Notes under the pieces: model-generated
Database searches by the model: none
Told to the model about the DNA's origin: nothing
What the model saw: only the letters and a program-made list of their open reading frames with translations
From: Saccharothrix australiensis
GTDB lineage: Bacteria; Actinomycetota; Actinomycetes; Mycobacteriales; Pseudonocardiaceae
Assembly (NCBI RefSeq): GCF_003634935.1
Contig: NZ_RBXO01000001.1
Coordinates: 248,001 to 312,000 of the forward strand
Reading direction: 5' to 3'
Length of the DNA: 64,000 nt
Made by a program: the position numbers and the translations under genes
Shown here: positions 54,698 to 63,492 of the stretch, one piece after another
Numbering within the stretch: the stretch's first letter is position 1
Layout of the letters: each line of letters starts with the position of its first letter

Positions 54698-55030
54698 CTG
54701 TGTTTAATTGGCCTCGGCTTCGCCTCGGCGGCTCGGCCGCCTTTTAGTCGGCAGGTCGCGCCTGATTTTCCTGCGATCGAAAAGCGTGATCGCAGGAAAA
54801 TGAGGCACGACCTGCCGACGCGGCCTCGCGGTGCGGGAGCGGTGATGGCGTGAAGTGCCATGCGACCTGGTATCGGCTGGCCTACCTGCTCCCGCGCCGC
54901 GAGGCCGCGTCGGCCTGTCCCGCCTGATTTCTCGCCGATCACGCTTTTCGATCGGCGAGAAATCAGGCGGGATGGGCCGACTAAAAGGCGGCCGAGCCGC
55001 CGTCTGCGGAGCAGCGGCCATTAGACACAG
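54698..55030. repeat. nested inverted-repeat element able to form a giant four-way junction
   Basis: Four helices are stacked symmetrically. P1: 54727-54752 pairs with 54976-55001 (26 bp, perfect). P2: 54750-54778 pairs with 54788-54816 (29 bp, two mismatches) around loop GAAAAGCGT. P3: 54814-54840 pairs with 54888-54914 (27 bp, one T/G pair) around a 47-base loop. P4: 54912-54940 pairs with 54950-54978 (29 bp, two G/T pairs) around loop ACGCTTTTC. The left and right halves are also inverted copies of each other. Outer ends look like terminal repeats: CTGTGTTTAATTGGCC (54698) against the complement CTGTGTCTAATGGCC (ending 55030). No protein is encoded. It could be a MITE or REPIN-like mobile element, or a structured RNA gene. 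Confidence 0.85.
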
Positions 55031-55283
55031 GCACCGGCAGTCGGATCAGGCCCGTCTCGTGCGCGAACACCACCGCCGCCATCCGGTCGCGCAGGTTCAG
55101 CGTGCGCAGGATCTCGTCCACCACGGCGCCGACCTGGCGTTGGCTCACCGCGAGCACGCGCGCGATCTCGTGGTCCGCCAGGCCCCTCGCCAGGCACCGC
55201 AGCACGGCCCGCTGGTGGTCCGACAGCGCGGACAGGTCCTGCGCACGGGCGCTTCCCTCCGCGGACAATCCCCAAGCGTTCAT
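54981..55283 (-). CDS. small LuxR-type helix-turn-helix protein
   Basis: The 100-residue protein is essentially a LuxR/Nar[64 protein letters not shown]. No receiver or other sensor domain is present. The last 16 residues ([14 protein letters not shown]) and the TAG stop are encoded by the right arm of the nested inverted-repeat element, so the natural C-terminus has been altered or was always formed that way. An 8-3-8 palindrome lies just upstream. It follows pcnA in the same direction, 91 bases after that stop. Confidence 0.78.
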   Translation of the reverse strand: MNAWGLSAEGSARAQDLSALSDHQRAVLRCLARGLADHEIARVLAVSQRQVGAVVDEILRTLNLRDRMAAVVFAHETGLIRLPVPVSNGRCSADGGSAAF

Positions 55284-55298
55284 GCACCACCACCCCCA

Positions 55299-55317
55299 GT
55301 GTGCGTACGACGCACAC
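55299..55317. promoter_or_regulatory. perfect palindrome upstream of the small LuxR-type gene
   Basis: GTGTGCGT-ACG-ACGCACAC, an 8-bp perfect inverted repeat, ends 16 bases before the ATG. The position fits an operator, perhaps for autoregulation by the LuxR-type product. Confidence 0.6.
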
Positions 55318-55374
55318 AGTCATGGTGTCGCAACTGCCTGTCACTTGGCTAACGGAAAGCGGGTGATTCCGCCG

Positions 55375-56805
55375 TCACACGGGCGGCTCGATGCCCTCCG
55401 ACCGCGCCCACGCGTACAGCTCCGCGACCGCCTCGTCGTGGTCGAGCGGCCCGCGGTCCAAGCGCAGCTCCTTGAGGAACTTCCACGCCCGGCCCACCTG
55501 CGGGCCCGGCGGGAGGCCGAGCAGCCGCATGATCTCGTTCCCGTCCAGGTCGGGCCGCACGCGCCGCAGGTCCTCCTCGGCGGCGATCCGCTCGATGCGC
55601 CGTTCGAGGTCGTCGTACGTGCGCTGCAACGCGTTGGCCTTGCGCTTGTTGCGCGTGGTGCAGTCGGCGCGCACGAGCTTGTGCAGCCGGGGGAGCAGGG
55701 GACCCGCGTCGGTCACGTACCGGCGGACCGCCGAGTCCGTCCACTCCCCGGTGCCGTAGCCGTGGAACCGCAGGTGGAGGTACACGAGCTGGGCGACGTC
55801 CTCGACGACGTCCTTCGCGTACCGCAATGCCCGCAAGCGTTTGCGGACCATCTTGGCGCCGACCACCTCGTGGTGGTGGAACGACACGCCGCCGCCCTCC
55901 TCGAACCGCCGGGTGTCCGGCTTGCCGATGTCGTGCAGCAGCGCGGCCAGCCGCAGCACCAGGTCCGGCTCCGGCGAGTCCTCCAGGTCGATCGCCTGGT
56001 CGAGCACCACCAGCGAGTGGTGGAACACGTCCTTGTGCTGGTGGTGCTCGTCGATCTCCAGCTTCATCGCGGGCAGCTCGGGCAGCACGACGTCCGCCAG
56101 CCCCGTCGACACCATCAGCTCGACGCCCGCGCGCGGGTGCGCCCCGGTGAGCAGCTTGGACAGCTCCACCTGCACCCGCTCGGGGGTGATCCGGGACAGC
56201 TCGTCCGCCATCGAGGTCATCGCCTCGACCACGCGCGGGGCGGGGGTGAAGCCCAGCTGCGAGACGAACCTGGTCGCGCGCAGCATCCGCAGCGGGTCGT
56301 CGGAGAACGACTCGCGCGGCGTCGCCGGTGTGTCCAGCACCTTCGCGGCGAGCGCAGCCCGCCCGCCGGTCGGGTCCACCAGCACGCGCCCCACCAGGTC
56401 GAACGCCATCGCGTTGACGGTGAAGTCACGGCGCGCGAGGTCGCCCTCGACGGTGTCGCCGAAGGTGACCTCGGGGTTGCGGGTCACGCCGTCGTAGGCG
56501 TCGGCGCGGAACGTGGTGATCTCCACCGTCTGCCCGCGCTTGGCCGCGCCGACCGTGCCGAACGCGATGCCGGTGTCCCAGATCGCGTCCGCCCAGCCGG
56601 CCAGCAGCTTCTGCACGGCGGGCGGGCGGGCGTCGGTGGTGAAGTCGAGGTCGCCGGACAGCCGTCCCAGCAGGGCGTCGCGGACACTGCCCCCGACCAG
56701 GTAGAGCCGGTGGCCGGCGGCGGCGAACCGCTCCGCCAGCTCGTCGGCCACGGGGAAGGCGCTCAGCAGCTCCACCACGTCGGTGGACACGTTCGATCCG
56801 GACAC
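55375..56805 (-). CDS. pcnA: CCA tRNA nucleotidyltransferase
   Basis: The 476-residue protein has the class II nucleotidyltransferase motif [26 protein letters not shown], the [20 protein letters not shown] motif, and the template-like [24 protein letters not shown] segment, followed by an HD domain ([20 protein letters not shown], then [10 protein letters not shown]) as in actinobacterial PcnA/Cca. It adds or repairs the CCA end of tRNA. The GTG at 56805 is likely but uncertain, because upstream in-frame starts exist and no site is strong. It diverges from the NUDIX gene as in mycobacteria. Confidence 0.93.
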   Translation of the reverse strand: MSGSNVSTDVVELLSAFPVADELAERFAAAGHRLYLVGGSVRDALLGRLSGDLDFTTDARPPAVQKLLAGWADAIWDTGIAFGTVGAAKRGQTVEITTFRADAYDGVTRNPEVTFGDTVEGDLARRDFTVNAMAFDLVGRVLVDPTGGRAALAAKVLDTPATPRESFSDDPLRMLRATRFVSQLGFTPAPRVVEAMTSMADELSRITPERVQVELSKLLTGAHPRAGVELMVSTGLADVVLPELPAMKLEIDEHHQHKDVFHHSLVVLDQAIDLEDSPEPDLVLRLAALLHDIGKPDTRRFEEGGGVSFHHHEVVGAKMVRKRLRALRYAKDVVEDVAQLVYLHLRFHGYGTGEWTDSAVRRYVTDAGPLLPRLHKLVRADCTTRNKRKANALQRTYDDLERRIERIAAEEDLRRVRPDLDGNEIMRLLGLPPGPQVGRAWKFLKELRLDRGPLDHDEAVAELYAWARSEGIEPPV

Positions 56806-56946
56806 GAAGAGCCAGCGTACTGGTCGCGGTCGCCGGCCCACCCGGTCGTGCGACGATCACCGCGGCGCGCACCTCCACCCGATCGGTCACCACCGGCAAC
56901 GGGGCTGCCACGTCCCGTAATTGCTGGTCGGCACTACCATCAGGAC

Positions 56947-57549
56947 ATGCCCCACTCGTCCGGTCGCTCCGGCGGTCCCAAGCCGAGGCGCCGGAGCCGA
57001 CGCCGAGGCCGCCGCCTGAAGACGGTGGACGAGACCTCGGCGGGCGGGCTGGTGCTGGACGCGCCGCACCGGGCCGCCGCGATCATCGGGCGGCTGGACC
57101 GGCGTGGCAGGCTGCTCTGGTCACTGCCCAAGGGCCACATCGAGGCCGGCGAGACCGCGGAACAGACCGCGGTGCGCGAGGTCGCGGAGGAGACCGGTAT
57201 TCATAGCAGGGTGCTCCGGCCCCTCGGCTCGATCGACTACTGGTTCGTCGCCGAGGACCGCCGGGTGCACAAGACCGTCCACCACTTCCTCCTCGAAGCG
57301 CTGGGCGGCGAGCTTTCCGACGAAGACGTGGAGGTCACCGAGGTGGCGTGGGTGCCCCTTGGCGAACTGGACGAGCGGCTCGCCTACGCGGACGAGCGGC
57401 GTCTGGTGCGCCGTGCCGTCGAACTGCTCGCCGGGCCGGGCCCGGTCGGCCCGGTCCGGGCGGGCGCGAACCGGGCCGGTGCGCGCCGGACGGCGTCGGA
57501 CCCGGCCGGGCTCGACCTGGCCGACGCGGGTGTGGACGGAGCGGAGTAG
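56947..57549 (+). CDS. NUDIX hydrolase
   Basis: The 200-residue protein has a basic N-terminus ([14 protein letters not shown]) and a complete Nudix box at residues 63-85 ([23 protein letters not shown]). [10 protein letters not shown] precedes it. A low-complexity G/A/R-rich tail of about 45 residues follows the domain. The gene sits between pcnA and the DUF6049 gene, as in mycobacteria. The substrate is not determined; a nucleotide diphosphate or diadenosine polyphosphate is likely by family. The next gene starts 2 bases after the stop. Confidence 0.92.
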   Translation: MPHSSGRSGGPKPRRRSRRRGRRLKTVDETSAGGLVLDAPHRAAAIIGRLDRRGRLLWSLPKGHIEAGETAEQTAVREVAEETGIHSRVLRPLGSIDYWFVAEDRRVHKTVHHFLLEALGGELSDEDVEVTEVAWVPLGELDERLAYADERRLVRRAVELLAGPGPVGPVRAGANRAGARRTASDPAGLDLADAGVDGAE

Positions 57550-57551
57550 GC

Positions 57552-59831
57552 GTGAAACGGCTGCTGTCCGCGCTCGCGGCGGCTGGACTCCTGCTGGTGG
57601 GCACGCCGGCCTCGGCGGCTCCCGCCGACGGCGGGCGCATCCCGGTGAAGCCCGCGCCCGCGACCCAGGTGTGGGCGACCCGCCCGGCCTCCTACCAACC
57701 GGGCGGCACGGTCCAGCAGCGGCTGCGGCTGGACATCGAGAACCTGTCGCCCAGGGTGGTCACGGCGGGCGCGGACTCGGTCACCATCTCCGGCAAGGTC
57801 GTCAACGTCGGTGACCGCGACATCTTCGACCTCGAACTGCGCCTGGAGCGCGGCGACCCGCTGACCGGCGAGGAGGACGTCCGCCACGCGCTGCGCGAGC
57901 CGGCGGGCGCCGAGTCCGTCCAGCCGTGGTTCACGCCGATCGCGGGCGAGTTGCGGCGCGGCGAGAGCAAGCCGTTCAGCCTGACCGTGCCGGTGAACGG
58001 GCCGGGCAACACGTCGCTGCGCATCGACCAGCCGGGCGTCTACCCGATCCTGGCCAACATCAACGGCCGCCCCGACTACGGCGACCGCGCCCGCCTGGCC
58101 GCGCTGAGCACCCTGCTCCCGGTGCTCGCGGTGCCCGGCGGCGCGACCCTCGGCGCGCCGCCGAACCCGGCGAAGATCACCCTGCTGTGGCCGCTGGCCG
58201 ACCGGCCCCGGATGGTGTCCGGCGGGCTGGAGCCCGTGCTCACCGACGACGACCTGGCGACCTCGCTGGCGCTGGGCGGACGCCTGCACAGCCTGCTCAA
58301 GGCGTACGAGTCGGCGCTGGACGGCCCGCTGGGCTCCGCCGTGTGCCTGGCCGTCGACCCGGACCTGCTGCGCACCGTCCAGGCGATGAGCCGGGGCTAC
58401 CAGGTCCGCGACCAGGGCGCGGGCAAGGGCCGCAACGACGCCGAGCTGTGGCTCGCGCAGGTCAAGCTGCTGGCCGGCGGCCGGTGCGTGGTGGCGCTGC
58501 CCGACGCGGACGCCGACCTGGTCGCGCTGTCCCGCGCCAAGCTCGCCGACCTGTCGGCGCTCGCGAACAAGGGCGCGGACACGGTCCGGGAGGTGCTCCA
58601 GGTGCAGGCGCTGCCCGGCCTCGCGTGGCCCGAGGACGGCGTGATCGACCAGCAGACGCTCAGCGACCTCGTCGCGCAGGGCATCACGTCGCTGGTGGTC
58701 GACCAGTCCGCCGTCGCGGGCACGCCCGGCACCGGCCCGGTGCGCCTGGACGCGGGCGCGGGCAAGCCCGTCACGGCGGTCCGGGTGGACGGGATGGTGT
58801 CCGACGCGCTGCGCGGCCCGGTCGTCGCCCGGCCGGTGGCCGGCATCACCACGCCGTCCGAGACCCTGCCGGTGTCCGTGCAGAACGCGCTGGCCGCGCT
58901 CGCCTTCCGGACCGGTTTCCAGGGCGACGGGCGGAACGTCGTGATCAGCCCGCCCCGCCGCTGGAACGCGCCGACGGGCGAGGTCAACACGTTCCTCCAG
59001 ATCACGAAGTCGCTGGTGGCCGGCGGGTTCGCCACGCCGCTCGGGCTCGACGCCCTGCTCGGCGCGCCGCCCGAGCGGACCGCGGCGCTGAGCTACCCGG
59101 TCGAGGCGGGCGCGCAGGAGGTGCCGCCCGCGGTCACCGCCGACGTGGCCGCGTCCTGGCACGAGCTCCAGCGGCTGCACGGCGCCATGAACCAGCAGGA
59201 CGCGGAGTCCACCAAGCCGGGCGCGCTGGTCGACCCGCTGCGGCAGGGCCTGCTCCGGTCGGTGTCCGGCGCGTGGCGCGGCAACGAGGCGGGCGCGCGG
59301 GCCGCGCTGGCCATCGCCGACGACCAGCTCGGCGCGCTGCGCGGCCGGGTCACGGTGAGCGAGCCGAACAGCCCGATCCTGCTCGCGTCCGCCGACAGCC
59401 CCATCCCGGTGACCATCCGGAACCGCCTGGACGTCCGGATCACCGTGCGGATCGTGGTCGAGGACACGCCGGGCATCATCGCCCAGCAGCTGCCCGACCA
59501 AGTGCTGCCCGCGCGCGGCGACCGGCAGCTCACCGTGCCGGTGGAGGTCCTGCGGTCCGGGCGGTTCCCGGTGCACATCCGCCTGACCACCCCCGACGGC
59601 GTCGAGCTGGGCGAGCGGGCCCGCCTGGAGGTGTCCTCCTCGGCCTACGGCACGATCACCATCGTCATCACCGTGCTCGCCGGCGCGCTGCTGGTGCTGC
59701 TGTCCGCCCGGCGCATCTTCCGGCGGGCACGCGCGTCGCGGTCGGCGGCGGCCGCTCCGCCCGCTCCGGCGCGGGGGGCGCCCGCCGACGCGGGCGGCGC
59801 CGTCACGCCGGAGAAGTCGAGCACGAGCTGA
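57552..59831 (+). CDS. DUF6049 family exported protein
   Basis: The 759-residue protein has a signal peptide (MKRLLSALAAAGLLLVGTPA, SAAPA) and a C-terminal membrane helix (YGTITIVITVLAGALLVLLS, then a basic RRIFRRAR stretch), so most of it lies outside the membrane. The sequence between shows Ig-like beta strands near the start (TISGKVVNVGDRDIFDLELR) and end (VTIRNRLDVRITVRIVVEDT). The family is conserved next to murJ in actinobacteria and is suspected to act in envelope synthesis, but its biochemistry is unknown. It starts 2 bases after the NUDIX stop and ends 12 bases before murJ. Confidence 0.88.
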   Translation: MKRLLSALAAAGLLLVGTPASAAPADGGRIPVKPAPATQVWATRPASYQPGGTVQQRLRLDIENLSPRVVTAGADSVTISGKVVNVGDRDIFDLELRLERGDPLTGEEDVRHALREPAGAESVQPWFTPIAGELRRGESKPFSLTVPVNGPGNTSLRIDQPGVYPILANINGRPDYGDRARLAALSTLLPVLAVPGGATLGAPPNPAKITLLWPLADRPRMVSGGLEPVLTDDDLATSLALGGRLHSLLKAYESALDGPLGSAVCLAVDPDLLRTVQAMSRGYQVRDQGAGKGRNDAELWLAQVKLLAGGRCVVALPDADADLVALSRAKLADLSALANKGADTVREVLQVQALPGLAWPEDGVIDQQTLSDLVAQGITSLVVDQSAVAGTPGTGPVRLDAGAGKPVTAVRVDGMVSDALRGPVVARPVAGITTPSETLPVSVQNALAALAFRTGFQGDGRNVVISPPRRWNAPTGEVNTFLQITKSLVAGGFATPLGLDALLGAPPERTAALSYPVEAGAQEVPPAVTADVAASWHELQRLHGAMNQQDAESTKPGALVDPLRQGLLRSVSGAWRGNEAGARAALAIADDQLGALRGRVTVSEPNSPILLASADSPIPVTIRNRLDVRITVRIVVEDTPGIIAQQLPDQVLPARGDRQLTVPVEVLRSGRFPVHIRLTTPDGVELGERARLEVSSSAYGTITIVITVLAGALLVLLSARRIFRRARASRSAAAAPPAPARGAPADAGGAVTPEKSSTS

Positions 59832-59843
59832 GCGGGGCCCGCG

Positions 59844-61457
59844 GTGGTCGACCAGCCGAAACCCCCGTCGGTGGCCAGGGCCTCCGGGTCGATGGCCGTC
59901 GCCACCGTCGTCAGCCGGGCGACCGGGCTGCTGTCGAAGCTGCTGCTGCTCGCCGTGCTCGGCTCGACCACGCTCAACGACTCCTACCAGGCGGCCACGG
60001 CGCTGCCGACGATGATCAACGAACTGCTCCTCGGCGGCGTCCTGACCAGCGTGGCCGTCCCGCTGCTGGTGCGGGCCGAGCGGGACGACGGTGACGGCGG
60101 CGAGTCGTACGCGCAGTGGCTCATCACCATGTCGGCGGTGCTGCTCGGCGTCGGCACGCTGGTCGCGATCGCGTGCGCGCCGCTGCTGACGTCGCTGTTC
60201 GTCGCCGAGCGCTCCGAGGCCGATCCGGAGCTGGTCACCGCGTTCGCCTACCTGGTGCTGCCGGGCATCGTGTTCTACGGCATGTCGGCGCTGCTGGGCG
60301 CGATCTTGAACACCAAGCACGTGTTCGGGCTGCCCACGTGGGCGCCGGTGCTGAACAACGTCGTGGTGGTCCTGACGCTCGGCGCGTACTGGCTCGTGCC
60401 GGGCGCGATCAGCGTCGACCCGGTGCGCATGGGCGAGCCGAAGCTGCTGGTGCTGGGCCTGGGCACGATGCTGGGCGTGGCGGTGCAGGCGCTCGTGCTG
60501 GTGCCCGCGCTGCGGCGGGCGGGCATCCGGTTCCGGTGGCGGTGGGGCTGGGACCGCAGGCTCGGCGAGTTCGGCGGCCTCGCGGGCTGGGTCCTGCTGT
60601 ACGTGGCCCTGGGCTTCGTCAGCATGATCGTGTTGACGCGGGTCGCGTTCCACGACACCGGCGCGCTGGTCGCGTACAACCTCCAGTGGCTGATCGCCCA
60701 GGTGCCCTACGGCGTGCTGGGCGTGTCGCTGCTGACCGCGCTGATGCCCCGGATGTCGCGCTCGGCGGCGGCGGGCGACACCGCCGCGCTGGTCGGCGAC
60801 CTGTCGTTCGGCAACCGCATGTCGGCGGTCCTGCTGATGCCGTTCAGCGCGCTGATGACGGTCGGCGGCGTGTCCATCGGCGTGGCGCTGTTCTCGTACG
60901 GCGAGTCGACCGCCGAGGAGGGTGCGCGGATCGGCACGGCGCTGGCGCTGTCGGCGTTCGGCCTCGTGCCCTACGCGATCACGCTGCTCCAGCTGCGGGT
61001 GTTCTACGCGTTGAAGGACGCGCGGACGCCGACGCTGATCCAGGCGATCATGGTGGCCGTCCGGATCGCGCTGCTGTACGCGTTCCTGGCCTGGACGCCG
61101 ACCGACAAGCTCGCGGTCGGGGTGTCGGTCGCCATGTCGCTGAGCTTCGTCGTCGGCTGCCTCGTCGGGCAGGTGTGGCTGCGCGTCCGGCTGGGGCGGC
61201 TGCGCACCGGTTACACGGTGTGGACGATCTGCCTGACGGTGGTCGCGTCGGCGATCGGGTTCGCGGTGGCGGCCGGCCTGGCGTGGCTGCTGATCCGGGT
61301 GACGGGCGTGGCGGACGAGGTGGTCCGGGCGTGGGTGCGGGTCGTGGTGCTCACCGCGGTGGGGCTGCCGCTGACCTTCCTGGCGCTGGCGGTGCTCCGC
61401 GTGCCCGAGGTCCGGCCGGCGGTGGCCGGCGCGCTGCGCGCCGTGCGGAGGCGGTGA
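59844..61457 (+). CDS. murJ: MurJ/MviN lipid II flippase
   Basis: The 537-residue protein has about 14 membrane segments and MurJ landmarks: MAVATVVSRATGLLSKLLLL near residue 20, LNDSYQAATALPTMINELLL, VLPGIVFYGMSALLGAILNT, and the LQWLIAQVPYGVLGVSLLTA segment. Its usual conserved arginine cluster is present on helices 1-2. It flips lipid II across the membrane. In mycobacteria MviN carries a C-terminal pseudokinase; here the protein ends after the last membrane helix (ALRAVRRR), and a separate gene encodes that part. Confidence 0.93.
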   Translation: MVDQPKPPSVARASGSMAVATVVSRATGLLSKLLLLAVLGSTTLNDSYQAATALPTMINELLLGGVLTSVAVPLLVRAERDDGDGGESYAQWLITMSAVLLGVGTLVAIACAPLLTSLFVAERSEADPELVTAFAYLVLPGIVFYGMSALLGAILNTKHVFGLPTWAPVLNNVVVVLTLGAYWLVPGAISVDPVRMGEPKLLVLGLGTMLGVAVQALVLVPALRRAGIRFRWRWGWDRRLGEFGGLAGWVLLYVALGFVSMIVLTRVAFHDTGALVAYNLQWLIAQVPYGVLGVSLLTALMPRMSRSAAAGDTAALVGDLSFGNRMSAVLLMPFSALMTVGGVSIGVALFSYGESTAEEGARIGTALALSAFGLVPYAITLLQLRVFYALKDARTPTLIQAIMVAVRIALLYAFLAWTPTDKLAVGVSVAMSLSFVVGCLVGQVWLRVRLGRLRTGYTVWTICLTVVASAIGFAVAAGLAWLLIRVTGVADEVVRAWVRVVVLTAVGLPLTFLALAVLRVPEVRPAVAGALRAVRRR

Positions 61458-61705
61458 GCCGTGCCCGCGTCCGGGCCGCCGGTGATGCCGGGCACGCCGA
61501 CCGGACCGCCGGTGGTCCGGTTGGGCCGCCCGCCGACCGGGTACCACCGTCACGGGCGGCGGCGGGAGTCCCCGGTCGCCGCGGGTTCCCGTTCCCCTGG
61601 TCGCGTTCCGCTTACCCGAGGTGAAGCCGGTGGTGCACAAGATCAGTCGACTGGCGGGGTGGCGATGAGCGCGCCGCCCGAGCCGATTCCCGTACCCTCG
61701 GGCGC

Positions 61706-63229
61706 GTGAGCAGCGGCCCGATCCAGAACACCTCGCTGGTGCCCGGCGGGGTGATCGGCGACGGACGCTACCGGCTGCTGGCGCGGTCCGGCGTCGACCG
61801 GCGCTGCGACGCGCACCTGTGGCGCGCGCGGGACGGCCAGCTCAACCGCGACGTGGCGCTGACCGTCCTGGTCGGCAACCCGGCGGACCGCGCGGCGCTG
61901 GCGAGGGCCAAGCGCACCGCCGAGCGCGCGATGCACGCGGCCAGCTTCACGCACCCCGGCGTGGCGAGGGTGATCGACGTGCTCACGCCGGGCGCGGGGA
62001 TCAGGTTCGAGGAGGGCATCCTCGGCATGGTCGTGGCCGAGTGGACGCAGGGCACCGACCTGATGGACCTGATCGCCGAGGGCCCGCTGCCCGCGGGCGC
62101 GGCGACCCGGCTGCTGGAACCGCTGGGCGCGGCCATCGAGGGCGCCCACCACGCGGGCCTGGTGCTCGGCGCGGACCACCCGCAGCGCATCCGCGTCACG
62201 GCCGACGGGCGGCTGCGGCTGGCGTTCCCCGGCCCCCGGCCGGAGGCGATCGCGCGGGACGACGTCAAGGGCCTGGGCGCGATCCTCTACCTGCTGCTGA
62301 CCGGCCGGTGGGCGCTGCCCGGCGGACCGGAGGGCGTGCCGGTCGCGCCGACGGGCCCGGACGGCGCGGTGGTCGCGCCGAGCGCGTTGCACCCGTACGT
62401 GCCGCACGAGCTGTCGTCGGTCGCGGTGCGCTCGCTGGAGGACACGAGCGTCGGCGGCATCCGGACGTCGGCGGCGATCCTCCAGGTGCTGGACCAGATC
62501 GCGGAGTCCGAGGCGCAGACGGCGCTGATCAAACCGGTGCCCGACGCCTCGGACGACGGCGCGGTGTGGACGACGCAGCGGCCGGAGCGCGGCAAGGACC
62601 ACCGGCGCAAGCTGCTGATCAGCGTGGGCGTGCTGGCAATCGCGACGCTGGCCGTGCTGGTGTGGCTGGGCGTGCAGATCGTGAGCTTCTTCAGCGACGA
62701 GCCGACCAAGGGCGGCGGTCCGACGGTCGTCATCGGCCAGACCGGCCAGCCCGCCTCGGGCCAGCCCGCGCCACCCGCGCCGAACCCGGCGGGTCCGGTG
62801 CAGCCCGCGTCGGTCGGCGTCTACGACGTGACCAACCAGCCGGACAACGCGAGCCGGGCGGGCCGGGCGGCCGACAACGACCCGACCACGGTCTGGCAGA
62901 CGGAGAACTACTTCCAGCCGTTCCCGTCGCTGAAGCCGGGCATCGGCCTGATGGCGTCGTTCGCCGAACCGGTGAAGCTGGCGTCGGTGACGATCACCTC
63001 GCCGAGCGAGGGCACGGTGGTGGAGGTGCGGGTGGCGGCGTCGGAGGGCGCGCCGCTGGAGGAGACGAAGGTCGTCGCGACGGCGACCCTGTCGGCGGGG
63101 CAGACCCAGGTCCAGCTCGACGAGCACGACGCGAGCCGGCACGTCCTGGTGTGGGTGACGAAGCTGGCGGGCAGCGGGCGGAACAACAAGTCGGAGATCG
63201 CCGAACTGGTCTACACGCGGGCGCAGTAG
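61706..63229 (+). CDS. membrane pseudokinase, split counterpart of the MviN kinase-like domain
   Basis: Residues about 20-270 follow a Ser/Thr kinase fold (GDGRYRLLARSGVDRRCDAH, then a RDVALTVLVG strand, and VKGLGAILYLLLTGRWALPG), but the ATP-site lysine is replaced by T, the HRD is read as GADHPQRI and no DFG motif is visible, so it is a pseudokinase. One membrane helix (KLLISVGVLAIATLAVLVWL, residues 303-322) and a P-rich linker follow. The outer C-terminal part (ASRAGRAADNDPTTVWQTEN; VTITSPSEGTVVEVRV) is discoidin-like. This is the domain order fused to MviN in mycobacteria, where the pseudokinase recruits FhaA. It lies 248 bases after murJ. Confidence 0.85.
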   Translation: MSSGPIQNTSLVPGGVIGDGRYRLLARSGVDRRCDAHLWRARDGQLNRDVALTVLVGNPADRAALARAKRTAERAMHAASFTHPGVARVIDVLTPGAGIRFEEGILGMVVAEWTQGTDLMDLIAEGPLPAGAATRLLEPLGAAIEGAHHAGLVLGADHPQRIRVTADGRLRLAFPGPRPEAIARDDVKGLGAILYLLLTGRWALPGGPEGVPVAPTGPDGAVVAPSALHPYVPHELSSVAVRSLEDTSVGGIRTSAAILQVLDQIAESEAQTALIKPVPDASDDGAVWTTQRPERGKDHRRKLLISVGVLAIATLAVLVWLGVQIVSFFSDEPTKGGGPTVVIGQTGQPASGQPAPPAPNPAGPVQPASVGVYDVTNQPDNASRAGRAADNDPTTVWQTENYFQPFPSLKPGIGLMASFAEPVKLASVTITSPSEGTVVEVRVAASEGAPLEETKVVATATLSAGQTQVQLDEHDASRHVLVWVTKLAGSGRNNKSEIAELVYTRAQ

Positions 63230-63294
63230 CCCCCGTCCGGAACCGCACCGGACCGGGCCGGGTCCACCCCGCCCGGCTCGGCCACCCGCCCCAA

Positions 63295-63366
63295 CCGACC
63301 ACCACCACCGGACCGACCACCACCACCGGACCGGCCACCACCACCGGACCGACCACCGCCGCGCCC
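63295..63366. repeat. 18-bp tandem repeat before sigM
   Basis: CCGACCACCACCACCGGA is repeated exactly at 63295 and 63313, with one change at 63331, and a fourth decayed copy from 63349. It lies in the 263-base gene-free gap between the pseudokinase and sigM genes, along with a possible sigM promoter near 63430-63460. Confidence 0.9.
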
Positions 63367-63492
63367 GGGGCAGCCCGCCCCGGTCGGCCGCCACCGCCGC
63401 CCGCCACCGGTCACCGTGCTGACAGCGGGTTGCGACGATCATCCGAACGGGTGATCTAGGTGTCACTGGTGTGGGCCGATACGCTCTGCCGC

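Noticed and set aside
57384-61640. Open frame of about 1400 codons on the minus strand opposite DUF6049 and murJ
   Set aside because: Antisense artefact of high G+C; composition is Q, R, H, D and G rich with no domain. The plus-strand genes are well-known families.
61461-61709. Open frame of 82 codons between murJ and the pseudokinase gene
   Set aside because: Proline/glycine/arginine-rich with irregular third-position bias, no ribosome site and overlap with the next start; not supportable as a gene.
63295-63366. Regular 18-bp repeats as a CRISPR array
   Set aside because: Units follow directly with no spacers, and no cas genes are present.
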